From positions 3,420,501 to 3,484,500 of the forward strand of contig JAOTON010001685.1 in NCBI GenBank assembly GCA_034440635.1: a DNA stretch of 64,000 bases, in the 5' to 3' direction. Source of the DNA: Lepas anatifera. Lineage: Eukaryota; Arthropoda; Thecostraca; Lepadidae. The notes under the pieces were generated by a model that was given only the letters and a program-made list of their open reading frames with translations, did not search any database and was not told the origin of the DNA. The translations under genes were made by a program, and so were the position numbers. This document shows positions 56,014 to 64,000 of this stretch, one piece after another. Position 1 is the first letter of the stretch. The number at the start of each line of letters is the position of its first letter.

Positions 56014-57059
56014 CCAATGTACTCAATGTTGCAATGTACTCAATAGCAATGTACTCAGTGTTGCAAGACTTGAGCCCTTTCTTTGTAGTGGGTTCCGTTT
56101 ACGTTCATCTGCCAGGCATACAATAAAGCCTCCTCTAACGCATGTACTCCTACTAAATGACTGTACCGGGTGTGTACCTGTTCTTTCAGGACTTCTTTCT
56201 TCTCATTTGATATGTAACCTTGGCCTAAAACAATTACATTGCTGCGTAATGCGTTCCAGTGGCCAGACCTCTTATTTTCAGACTATGAATACGAAACACT
56301 GGTTAACATGTCCGATTGCTTGAGAAAGCTGAATAATCTAAAACTAAATCGGAGGCAGACGCGGCTCCAGGAGGGCCGCGGGAGCCATCCCCTCCCCTCT
56401 GTCTTCCCTGAGGAAGCCTTGCACAGAGGGCAAGGCTTCCTCAGGGATGACGTTCCGGGGTGGATGTGGGCGACTGGAAAGCACGAGACCGCCTCACTGA
56501 ATAAAAAGGGCGCCCCTTTGACCCAAAAAGCCACCACTCGGTCCCAAAAAGCGCCCGTCCAGTGGTGCGGTCCCCTTGCGAAAAAACCTGAATCCAACCC
56601 TGCTCTGAGGACCCATACGCCAAACGATGAGTCTGACTGAGTCAGAGTCAGTCTCATTCATTCAGTGATTAAAGAAGTATAATTCAACACAGACTGAAGG
56701 GCCCCCTGACCGACCATATAGCCATGAAATACATCTGATATCCCCAGACCCACCCAGAGATTCTCACGTGAGCTCACGTGACATCTGGCTCGTTCTGTGT
56801 TCCTACACGTCCACCAAATCTCAAGAACATGTAACATGCAGATAAAAAGTTTATTGCTAAAATTGGGAGGGGGTCTTACCGACCCCATTTGTAAGACGCC
56901 CTTTTTCGGACCTTTGGAAGAATTTAATTTAGCACCTAACCACTTATCCTACTGCAGTAGGACCATGGTCAAAAGCGACGATAAATATTTACAAAAATGA
57001 TTGATCCTGGATTTATTTTTCTAGCTTATCGATTGTCAGCAAAACCCTTCGGAGCTTAA
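56014..57059. other. Repeat-derived and spacer DNA, no gene
   Basis: 56030-56066 is a short repeat of GCAATGTACTCA. 56354-56604 is G/C-rich repeat DNA with a perfect 17-bp inverted repeat at 56406-56446. 56660-57000 has no recognised feature. Confidence 0.4.
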
Positions 57060-57304
57060 CGGAGGCGTCTGACAGCACTCTCCCCTATCAACCGCGTAAT
57101 TGTGGCAATTCCGAAATAAATGTTTGATTTTGAAAGCCTGTCAGTATAAACAATCTATCGATTTTAAAACTTTTTGTCAATCGATGTGCTGATAAATTAT
57201 CTCAAACTCAGCCAGGTAGCATCTTCCGGCTGCCAACGGTTCGCCGGCCACTTCGGAAAAAGGTGGGGAAAGGGGCACTTTAGGACCTCTCTCTACTGCA
57301 CGTG
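57060..57304. mobile_element. Family B fragment, right end
   Basis: CTTTTTGTCAATCGATGTGC, CGGTTCGCCGGCCACTTCGG and CTACTGCACGTG lead to TTAA at 57305-57308, as at the right end of 44982-45880. Confidence 0.6.
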
Positions 57305-57308
57305 TTAA

Positions 57309-57812
57309 AATACAGCGCAATACATTGAAACCCGAGGTCTACCACGCGTGCGTTTACATCAAGGTCATAGGTGACCAACTCATAGGTCAATTCCTGTGAT
57401 GTTTATCTTACGCTGTACCTGTGGTAGGTATTGCTATGCACTCTTGAATTACTGGCTGCGTCACTAATGGTTCAGTGGGCACGCACGTGCCTGGGGATAC
57501 ATACTGACGTGTGATTTCGGATTCAAGAGAAACACACCGACGTGTGATTTCGCATTCAAGTAAAACATGGCATGGAGTCAGCATCGGGGAAAACACTATA
57601 ACACCGCACACTCACCGGAAAGAAGGTTATAACAACAATCCATCGGAGGGCAACGACCAAGTGGGTCCGGTCGATCAGTTGGCTGCCCGGCAGACACACC
57701 AGATTGCCTATCACGTGAGTCATGATTTGGTTATGTCCGTGCCGGCCTGTACCACCCAGTTACCCGCCGAAGGAAAAAACCGATTAACTTTGAATACCTG
57801 TAACTATGTTAA
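57309..57812. other. Spacer with a short direct repeat
   Basis: GACGTGTGATTTCG followed by ATTCAAG occurs twice about 35 bp apart (near 57507 and 57540). A frame at 57511-57990 crosses into family B sequence and is not supported as a gene. Confidence 0.35.
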
Positions 57813-58480
57813 CATGCGCAGTGCAGAGGGGCTGGCGCCAACGCGCAGTGCAGAGGGGCTGGCGCCAACGCGCAGTGGAGGGGGTCCAAAAGTGTCCCCT
57901 GAGATCTCGGAAACCAACAGGTTTAAGAGAAACGCCCGTTTGGTGGTTTGTGAGGGCATGAGTCTATACATAATGCCCGATTTTCATTGATCTGGGTCAA
58001 TATATGCAAGTCAAACAAAGTCGTAAGGATCAAACATGGTTGTGCTGGAGACGTTTTGGGAAATGCCGTGACTATACGAAAAAAACGGAAATACACTGGA
58101 AGAAGCTCAGGGCGAAAGTCTTCATACGAAAGACGTCATATAAGGTGATATAAGGTGACACCATATATGAGGTGACCTTGACATATAATCCCGATCATAT
58201 GGCATCACTACGTTACCACTTGGTCTACAGTGCAGGCGAACTGGCTTACTTGACCTTGACCTTGACATATAATCCCGACTATATGGCATTGCGTTGCGAC
58301 CGCGCGATTGCAATGGTCTCTGTCAGTTGTCAGCCGATCAACGTGGGGTAAATAGTGGGTGCCGGAGCGCCTCGGGGGAATCGATCCAAAGCTTTCATCC
58401 ATGCTTTGCCGCTGCACTGTTTTCTGAGCGGGCCAGAGCCGAAAGCACCGAGTTTCCAGGGCGGCAATTTACCAGGCTGC
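57813..58480. mobile_element. Family B element with triplicated head
   Basis: After TTAA at 57809-57812 the head CGCAGTGCAGAGGGGCTGG followed by CGCCAA is present about three times (to about 57890). CCCCTGAGATCTCGGAAACC and AAGGTCA-poor family B interior follow, then TGGTCTACAGTGCAGGCG and GACCTTGACCTTGACATA phrases, partly duplicated. The right end is missing. Confidence 0.6.
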
Positions 58481-58529
58481 AGGTATCGGTGCTCACCAAT
58501 ATGCGATAGGCGCTAACCCGATTGGCTGC

Positions 58530-58995
58530 GCCTTTAAGAAATGAAGTTCATCAGGCCAGAATGAAGCTGCTCGGGCCGAAATAGTTCCCCTCGGCCCGAA
58601 ATGGCTCCCCCGAGGGCCGAAATTGTTTCCCCTCGGGTCAAAATAGTTCCCCCTCGGGCCAAAATGGTTCCCTGAGGGCTGAAACGGTTCCCCGAGGGCC
58701 CAAACGGTTCCCCCGAGGGCCCAAACGGTTCCCCCGAGGGCCTCAATGACTCCCTTCGGGCCGAAATAGTACCCCCGTGCCAAAATGGCTCCCCCGAGGG
58801 TCAAAATGGTTCCCCTCGGGCCGAAATGGTTCCCCGAGGGCTGAAACGGTTCCCCGAGGGCCGAAATGGCTCCTTCTCGGGCCGGAATAGTACCCCTCGT
58901 GCCGAAATGGTTCCCCCGAGGGCCGAAATTGTTTCCCCTCAGGTCAAAATAGTTCCCCCTCGGGCCAAAATGGTTCCCCTCGGGCCAAAATGACG
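58530..58995. repeat. ~20-bp minisatellite (AAACGGTTCCCCGAGGGCC type)
   Basis: About 22 degenerate units combining TTCCC(C)CGAGGGCC and CCTCGGGCC(G/A)AAATGG. Each unit is partly self-complementary (CCCTCGGG). Open frames on the minus strand follow the repeat and are not genes. Confidence 0.9.
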
Positions 58996-59602
58996 CCCCA
59001 TAATCAAACTGCCTTATTTTCAAAAATTATTGATCCGCCTAACTGTGCAGACACTATCACCTGTGATAGAGCCTGCATAACAGGTGCAGGTGCAAAATAC
59101 CCGGATATTATCTGCACATACCTGTTCTGATATATCTAGATAAATAATACGCTTAAGAACGAAAAATACGGGTTTATGCAGACTCGGCATTAACCACACG
59201 GTGGGGGAAACGCCGAATATTTCTGTTTTTGTACCTACATTTTGTGATCGTACCCTCAACTCTGTGAGATAGGGTATTTATGGAACCTACAAAAAATTGG
59301 CAATTGATATTACTTTTGAATGATGTATCGTAATTTTCTATCATGTGTTTTATTTACCGAATACAGCGGCCCAAAGTAAAAGCATCCAACATTGCCCCAA
59401 TTTTCCTTATTGATAAGAATATCTGGTAAATAAGCGCAGGCAACACGATAATATGGTCATCAGGGTGATCAGAATACATTTGCAATTCGATTCGTACATC
59501 TGAATATTATTTGCCCTATCTAAGCACCGCATGAGGTGGAACCAGAGTCACATATGTCCAACAGTCAAATCTGCCCGAAGTCTTCACTTCAACAATCTTT
59601 AC
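58996..59602. other. Spacer, no feature recognised
   Basis: Unique AT-rich DNA without supported coding or repeat structure. Confidence 0.3.
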
Positions 59603-59800
59603 CGCCCCGGCAGCTCATTTGGTAGAGCGCTGGGCTCCGGTCCGCTGCTCAGAAACATGCAGTGGCAGTGCATGTACAGGCTCGGGATCTGTTCCCCTGA
59701 GACGCTCCAGCGCTCAATATTTACAGGACGCAGGTCAGTTAGCAACTGACAAGTGAGAGGGTGACCTGAGCGGGGCGGCCGTCCCTGTGCTTTATGGGAC
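59603..59800 (+). mobile_element. tRNA-like SINE candidate
   Basis: GCCCCGGCAGCTCATTTGGT followed by AGAGCGC is a clear tRNA 5-prime half with A-box (GCTCA...TGGTAGAGCG). The 3-prime half does not fold as a tRNA; a weak B-box-like GGCTCGGGATCTGTTCCCC is at about 59679-59697. Best read as a SINE head or tRNA pseudogene. The right end is uncertain. Confidence 0.5.
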
Positions 59801-60314
59801 AACTTTGGCTTCTACATTAACCTGTCATTACAGGAGTTGCTCGTTCGGATGGTGGGGTCGGGGTCTCCCTGACACGTCCCTTGATGATTTTAGTGAGGCT
59901 CAGACTCCAAAACTGAACCTACAACTACTTGGACAAAATTTAATGCTAAACGAGGTGATTTTCAAGACTGATTTCGGTTTCACTGCCAAATTTCCACTGC
60001 AACCCGTCCTTCAATGAAATCATTTTACTCTAAAACGTGTTATGCTATAAAGTAGGTACAATGAACGAGACTTTATGCAGTACACTAAATTTTGAATGTA
60101 AAAAGAGGTCAAAAGGGTTGTGGAAGCCACAAAAGTTACATAATGTCAAATGTCTTAATTCGAGCCTTACATTTAAGCTACGTCCGAGAGAGCGCAGGAA
60201 AAAGTTTCAAAGGTGGAAATTTACCTGGTATGCTTCCGGCAATGACGTCATAGCTCAATGACCTGATGTGACCCGGGGATTTTATCAGATGATGATCAAT
60301 GAGCACCCCATAAG

Positions 60315-60702
60315 CAGTGGCGGATCCAAGAGGGGCAAAAAAGGCAGTTGCCCCCCCCAACGGAAAAGCTCGGGGCAAAACTATGTTTTTGCCCCCCCAA
60401 GTGATCGACCTCTTTTTCCCCCGGCTCCTTTTTAGTTTATATGCAAGATTTTGGTGTTTCAACTCTCAACTTCAAACAGAACCAGTTAAGTTCAGTGTAA
60501 ATATTGGCCATCGGACTGGAAAAAGTATCTCGAGCCCATATTTGCCATCCCATGACACATTTTTTGCTTTTCGCCTCAAGTAACCAAAATCTTCCGGCAA
60601 GTGATATTGTAGCGCAGCTTTCACGGCGTGACGTTTTTTTTGGCTTTTCGACTTTTGCCTTTGGTTTGCCCCTCCCAAACCGACCGGCTAGATCCGCCAC
60701 TG
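60315..60702. mobile_element. 388-bp hAT-type MITE with 8-bp duplication
   Basis: Left end CAGTGGCGGATCCAAG and right end CTAGATCCGCCACTG, inverted with one mismatch. Flanks CCCATAAG (60307-60314) and CCCACAAG (60703-60710) match at 7 of 8. Overlapping open frames of 80-120 codons lie inside but none resembles a transposase. Confidence 0.8.
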
Positions 60703-60710
60703 CCCACAAG

Positions 60711-61013
60711 CTATGCCAGGCGACGCGGACAACCCCTCAACCATCTCCGGTCCGTATCAAAAAACAATCAGGGGGACTGCAGCACCCTCCTGAAAAGTGT
60801 GTGTTTATATGGCTAGTTCTAGCAAGATGGTTCAGCACGATGGTTGTGGGGATTACACAAAGTAACTGAATACCGTCATGTGCGTGCCTAATTATCCCCT
60901 CTGTGGCAGGAATGGATTGGGGCTGGATCAACATTCCAAGCACAGATTGAGGGGGCAGATTGCAAGCAGATTCCAAGCAGATTGCATGAGGCAGTTTCTT
61001 TGGTCTGATCTGT
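60711..61013. other. Spacer between MITE and TTAA chain
   Basis: No supported gene. It contains a short duplicated ATTCCAAGCA/TTCCAAGCAG phrase near 60925-60985. Confidence 0.3.
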
Positions 61014-61017
61014 TTAA

Positions 61018-61733
61018 CACGCGCAGTGGAAGGGGGATTTTAAGTGCTCCCCACCTATTTTTCGAGGTGGCCGGAGAACCGTTTGCCGTCGAAAGTCGCC
61101 ACTTGGCCAAATTTGAGACAATTTATGAGCGCGTCAATTGGTGAAGGAATTTTGAAAACCAGTCTGTGATATGTTTTACTTAGAGCTTCAGAGTCAGACC
61201 TATATTTTGAGACCGTCGCTATTGCGCAGTCGCTCCAGTTTGCCTGCACTTTAGACCGAGTGATGACGTCATAACGCCATATAACCAGGTGATATGTCAA
61301 GGTCAACCCTTATGATTATCCAGGTCAAGGTCATTAAACCAGTTTTCCGGTCAGCTGACATTATTCAGCATGACGTGTTATACCTAACTTCATAGTTAGA
61401 ACTACTCAAGATCAAGGTCACAGTTCAAAGCCAAACGTATTTTTCAAGGTCAAGCCCTCATTTCCCGCACAAAGGTTGCTATAGTGCCAGTTATATTGTA
61501 CATTATTAGGAGGAATATGCCATATCTTAACGTCACAGGTCATTGATCTTGAATGACCTTGACCCAAAAATTTCAGAGAACATTGTGCGAAAACTCGCCT
61601 GTATAACCGTATTCCGTTTTAGGTATATTCCCGGTTTTTCCGCATAATCCTGGCATTTCCCAATAGGTCTCCAGCACGACCCAGATTTGAACTAACGACC
61701 TCCTTTGACCTTAAAGATATTGACCTGCGTCTC
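61018..61733 (-). mobile_element. Family B element, reverse orientation
   Basis: Bounded by TTAA at 61014-61017 and 61734-61737. It starts CACGCGCAGTGGAAGGGGG and contains TGATGACGTCATAACGCC, AGGTCAAGGTCA and GGCATTTCCCAATAGG in inverse order to 44982-45880. It lacks a matching terminal repeat at the right, where family C begins immediately. Confidence 0.7.
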
Positions 61734-61737
61734 TTAA

Positions 61738-62410
61738 CTCGCGCCCAACCGGGGGGCCGGCGCCACCTTCGGCCCACCGGGGCATCGATGCCCCTCTAAC
61801 TCCGAAAATATAGGGGTTAGCTCAAATCTACAAATGGCATTACAAAGCTCGTGTGAATTCAGTAAGATATCACATTGTATGTTTAAGCGCTCAGGTCAAT
61901 GGTTTGACCTCCAGAGGTCAAGTTAGATCACGATAGGCTATTTCCACTAAAATATACAATGCTCAAGCAAACTTGGCATAGCTCTCATGCCGTTAGAGCT
62001 ATTGCAATCTGGTGAAGTACATTTGCCAGGAAAATGGCAGAACTTTTGCCGCTCGGCGAAACATAAGGACCTCCCGCGAGTGGTTTGACCTCCAGAGGTT
62101 ACCTCGTGACCTAATATGACCTGAGGCCACGAAAGGTCAGAAAGTGACGTTACCGCATATAAAATGAAAGCCAGTGACAAGACATACACGATGATTTTTA
62201 TTTCAGCGCTCTAGCTTGATTAGGTCAAGAGTTATCGTTAAAATACTTTTTCGACCCCTGGTGACCAGTGATGACCTCAGATAGGTCAAAGGGCAAATAT
62301 CGTCCCTGGGATCCGTGAAAGTGTATCCAAGCACGCTTTTCTGAACAGTCATTTTCCTACTGTCCCGAAAAGACCATAGGGGGCCATCGATGGCCCCGGT
62401 GGGGCGAGGG
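61738..62410. mobile_element. Family C TTAA element, short form
   Basis: Bounded by TTAA 61734-61737 (shared) and 62411-62414. It shares GGGGCATCGATGCCCC, AATATGCAATGCT-like and CCATCGATGGCCCC sub-terminal phrases with 23782-24802, but is about 350 bp shorter. It is rich in AGGTCA/TGACCT. Confidence 0.7.
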
Positions 62411-62414
62411 TTAA

Positions 62415-62563
62415 AGTCTGCCATGAGGTAGCTCACTGTCGCCCCGTCACACTCCCCGACTGGCGTTTTTCCAACCCTCTTGGCTTCCAAGATATAAAGT
62501 GGGGGGAGGTACTTTAGACCCCTCCACTGCACGTTGGCCCCAGACCCATCTCCACTGCGCGTG
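62415..62563. mobile_element. Terminal fragment of a family B-type element
   Basis: Right end only: CCAGACCCATCTCCACTGCG followed by CGTG and TTAA at 62564-62567. It is the left half of the 94-bp palindrome and is joined on its other side to family C by TTAA 62411-62414. Confidence 0.6.
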
Positions 62564-62612
62564 TTAACACGCGCAGTGGAGATGGGTCTGGGGCCAACGT
62601 GCAGTGGAGGGG
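62519..62612. repeat. Perfect 94-bp palindrome centred on TTAA
   Basis: Two 47-bp arms are exact inverse copies around TTAA 62564-62567. This is the abutment of two family B-type termini sharing one TTAA. Confidence 0.95.
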
Positions 62613-62766
62613 AGGGTCCTAAAATTTCCCCTCAGATCTTAAAAAAGGGGGCTAGAAAAACTTCCGTTTGAGGGTGTCTGCGGGCGATGGTGATCTACAT
62701 TGTACCTATGTTTCATTGACCTAAGTCAATGTCTTCAAGGTCAAACAAGGTCGTAAGGGTCAAATA
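62568..62766. mobile_element. Family B head, truncated
   Basis: CACGCGCAGTGGAGATGGG, GATCTTAAAAAAGGGG, GGCGATGGTGATCTACAT, TTGACCTAAGTCAATGTCTT and AGGTCAAACAAGGTCGTAAG run in family B order, then break off where LINE-like sequence begins. Confidence 0.7.
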
Positions 62767-62775
62767 AGTCTGCCT

Positions 62776-63222
62776 GTGGGTCCACATAAGTCTGGCCCCT
62801 CTCAAAACCAGGGTAGCAGGGTTAGTCCTATGGGAGAAAAAGCTGACAACCCTAGGCCCATTCTCACCTCCAACCCACTCCCTGATAGCGGAGAGACTCA
62901 TGTGAAATCTGTTGACGATTCTCTTTGCTCCCTGGCTGGTGGATCGGTGTTGGGAGCTGGCTTCCCTACATCGAATGCAAGAGCACCCTCAAAACTCTTA
63001 GGTGACAGACTTGGTGCAGTTTCTGTTGCGGGGGTGTTGAAAATGGGCCCAACCCGCTGCCCGATTCTAATGGGGGGCCGTAAGATTGTCCCAGCTGCTA
63101 TCTCTGCTGGTACAAACAAGACCCAGACTGCCTGTGGTATGGCAGACGCTCCATCCCTCAGTGATATTAGATCAGCTAAGATATCTGAGGAGCTCCCTCC
63201 CGGTCCTTCTGAAACTCATTGA
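62776..63222 (+). CDS. Unrecognised frame 5-prime of a LINE, possibly ORF1 part
   Basis: Open for 148 codons after a TAA at 62768. The composition is Ser/Pro/Gly-rich with no zinc knuckle, coiled coil or RRM that I can see. It lies 0.4 kb upstream of the endonuclease frame on the same strand, the place of ORF1 or its tail in CR1/Jockey-type LINEs. The left end abuts a family B fragment, so it may be 5-prime truncated. Function is not assigned. Confidence 0.35.
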   Translation: MGPHKSGPSQNQGSRVSPMGEKADNPRPILTSNPLPDSGETHVKSVDDSLCSLAGGSVLGAGFPTSNARAPSKLLGDRLGAVSVAGVLKMGPTRCPILMGGRKIVPAAISAGTNKTQTACGMADAPSLSDIRSAKISEELPPGPSETH

Positions 63223-63644
63223 CCAGATCTGTGTGTAGCGACGAGCTCTCATGCGTCATCCTCTGCACCAGTGCAGACTAGAAGTAAATTCAAAACTTCT
63301 AACCTGTAAACATATGTATCTGTCTAACCCTCTGTTCATATCACCAGAACTGTTTCTCTCATATCGGTATTTATTTCCATTTCCGTATCCTATAATCATG
63401 TTCCCTTCTATCCTGAGGCTGACAGTGATGTTGTCAGCCGTATAAAATATTGTTGTTACTTTCTGCTCCATATGTCTTAGAACATGTATTGGTTGGTTGG
63501 TCCGGCTGTCCCTGTAAAAGAAACAAACTAAAATCAGTTTAGTTCTTTGTCTTCTCTGTAAAGTTCTGTAGGGTTTCTGGATTAAGAGTAAACACCTTTT
63601 ATCTCATTAGTCCGTAAGCTTCGTTAGTTCTTGCATCTTGCTAA
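63223..63644 (+). other. Spacer between the LINE frames
   Basis: No stop-free frame of note in the sense direction apart from a short one at 63251-63445. Probably inter-ORF or decayed LINE sequence. Confidence 0.4.
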
Positions 63645-64000
63645 CGAGATTCTTCCGAATCTGCCCTTCAACCTTCTGTAATCGAATTCCAGATTCAATT
63701 TTATATTTTTCGAACTCATACTGCTACCATCATTGCTAGATTTTCTCCTCAGTATCCTTCTACTGACATTAATTCTAACCCACTATCTGACTCGTCACAT
63801 GCTGTGCTTGATAAATGCAAGTATATCGATTTAAGTGCACAATTACATCATGAAAATAAGGGTCTTAATAACATTCATGTTAATATTCGCTCCTTGCAGA
63901 AGAATTATGACTCTTGTTCTGTTGCTCAATCAACTAAATGTGAAGCCTGATATTATTCTAGTGTCTGACACCTGGTTAGACCCTTCACTTACATCATCAT
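63645..64000 (+). pseudogene. Non-LTR retrotransposon ORF2, start of endonuclease domain (frameshifted, cut by window edge)
   Basis: The frame open from about 63645 reads GLNNIHVNIRSLQKNYD near 63862-63911, then shifts frame before LLNQLNVKPDIILVSDTWLD and PSLTS at 63922-63998. The pattern N-x-R-S-L-x-x-N-x-D followed by D-I-I-x-V-S/T-D/E-T-W-L is the start of the APE-type endonuclease of CR1/Jockey/L2-like LINEs, which nicks target DNA for target-primed reverse transcription. The frame change near 63910-63925 means this copy is broken there, or the assembly has an indel. The reverse transcriptase would lie beyond 64000. Confidence 0.75.

Noticed and set aside
58493..59023. 176-codon minus-strand frame rich in FGPRGN
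   Set aside because: It follows the GAGGG/CCTCGG minisatellite exactly; this is repeat translation.
59603..59680. Functional tRNA gene
   Set aside because: The 5-prime half is tRNA-like, but no matching T-arm or acceptor 3-prime strand follows at tRNA distance.

Overview
The window is eukaryotic, repeat-dominated DNA. It is most likely from an arthropod, because the G-rich strand carries long arrays of TTAGG, the ancestral arthropod telomere repeat. No bacterial-type gene organisation, operon or CRISPR is present. The spliced exons, tRNA-derived SINE-like sequences, hAT and TTAA-type miniature transposons, a LINE endonuclease fragment and several satellites all fit a large arthropod genome (crustacean or chelicerate). 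I cannot name the species.

Layout. Positions 1-10074 are a subtelomere-like mosaic of three satellites: degenerate TTAGG, a ~20-bp repeat (GGATCCAAGATTCTCAATTG-like) and a ~27-bp repeat (CTGAATCTCTGAACACGTCT-like). Two TTAA-flanked transposons are inserted there (1978-3186 and 6333-8814). Positions 10075-21807 are three nearly identical tandem copies of a 3.91-kb macrosatellite. Each copy contains all three satellites plus two copies, in opposite orientation, of an ~835-bp TTAA-flanked miniature transposon (called family A here). After a last mosaic block, 22.8-25.45 kb is a chain of TTAA-bounded elements rich in AGGTCA/TGACCT half-sites.

Positions 27217-33134 (minus strand) hold the best gene: a hAT-transposase-like protein in at least three exons with matching splice phases, probably with one more upstream exon and an apparent one-base frame break. 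A C2H2 zinc-finger exon lies further upstream at 37552-37809. Two short spliced exons at 51271-51394 and 51689-51795 look like the N-terminus of a second hAT/ZMYM-like protein. A Pipsqueak-type HTH fragment sits at 55871-56013, and the right edge (about 62767-64000) enters a non-LTR retrotransposon with the start of its endonuclease domain.

The rest of 39-63 kb is a patchwork of TTAA miniature elements (families A, B and C, named here only for reference), short hAT-type MITEs with 8-9-bp target duplications, several minisatellites (29-bp, 60-bp and GC-rich ~20-bp) and simple repeats.

The most unusual theme is the set of TTAA-flanked elements. They carry dense nuclear-receptor half-sites and CRE-like TGACGTCA sites, insert into each other to form TTAA-linked chains and palindromes, and have been amplified inside a telomere-repeat macrosatellite. 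Two insertions can be proven against empty paralogous sites within this same window. The cis-regulatory meaning is inference.
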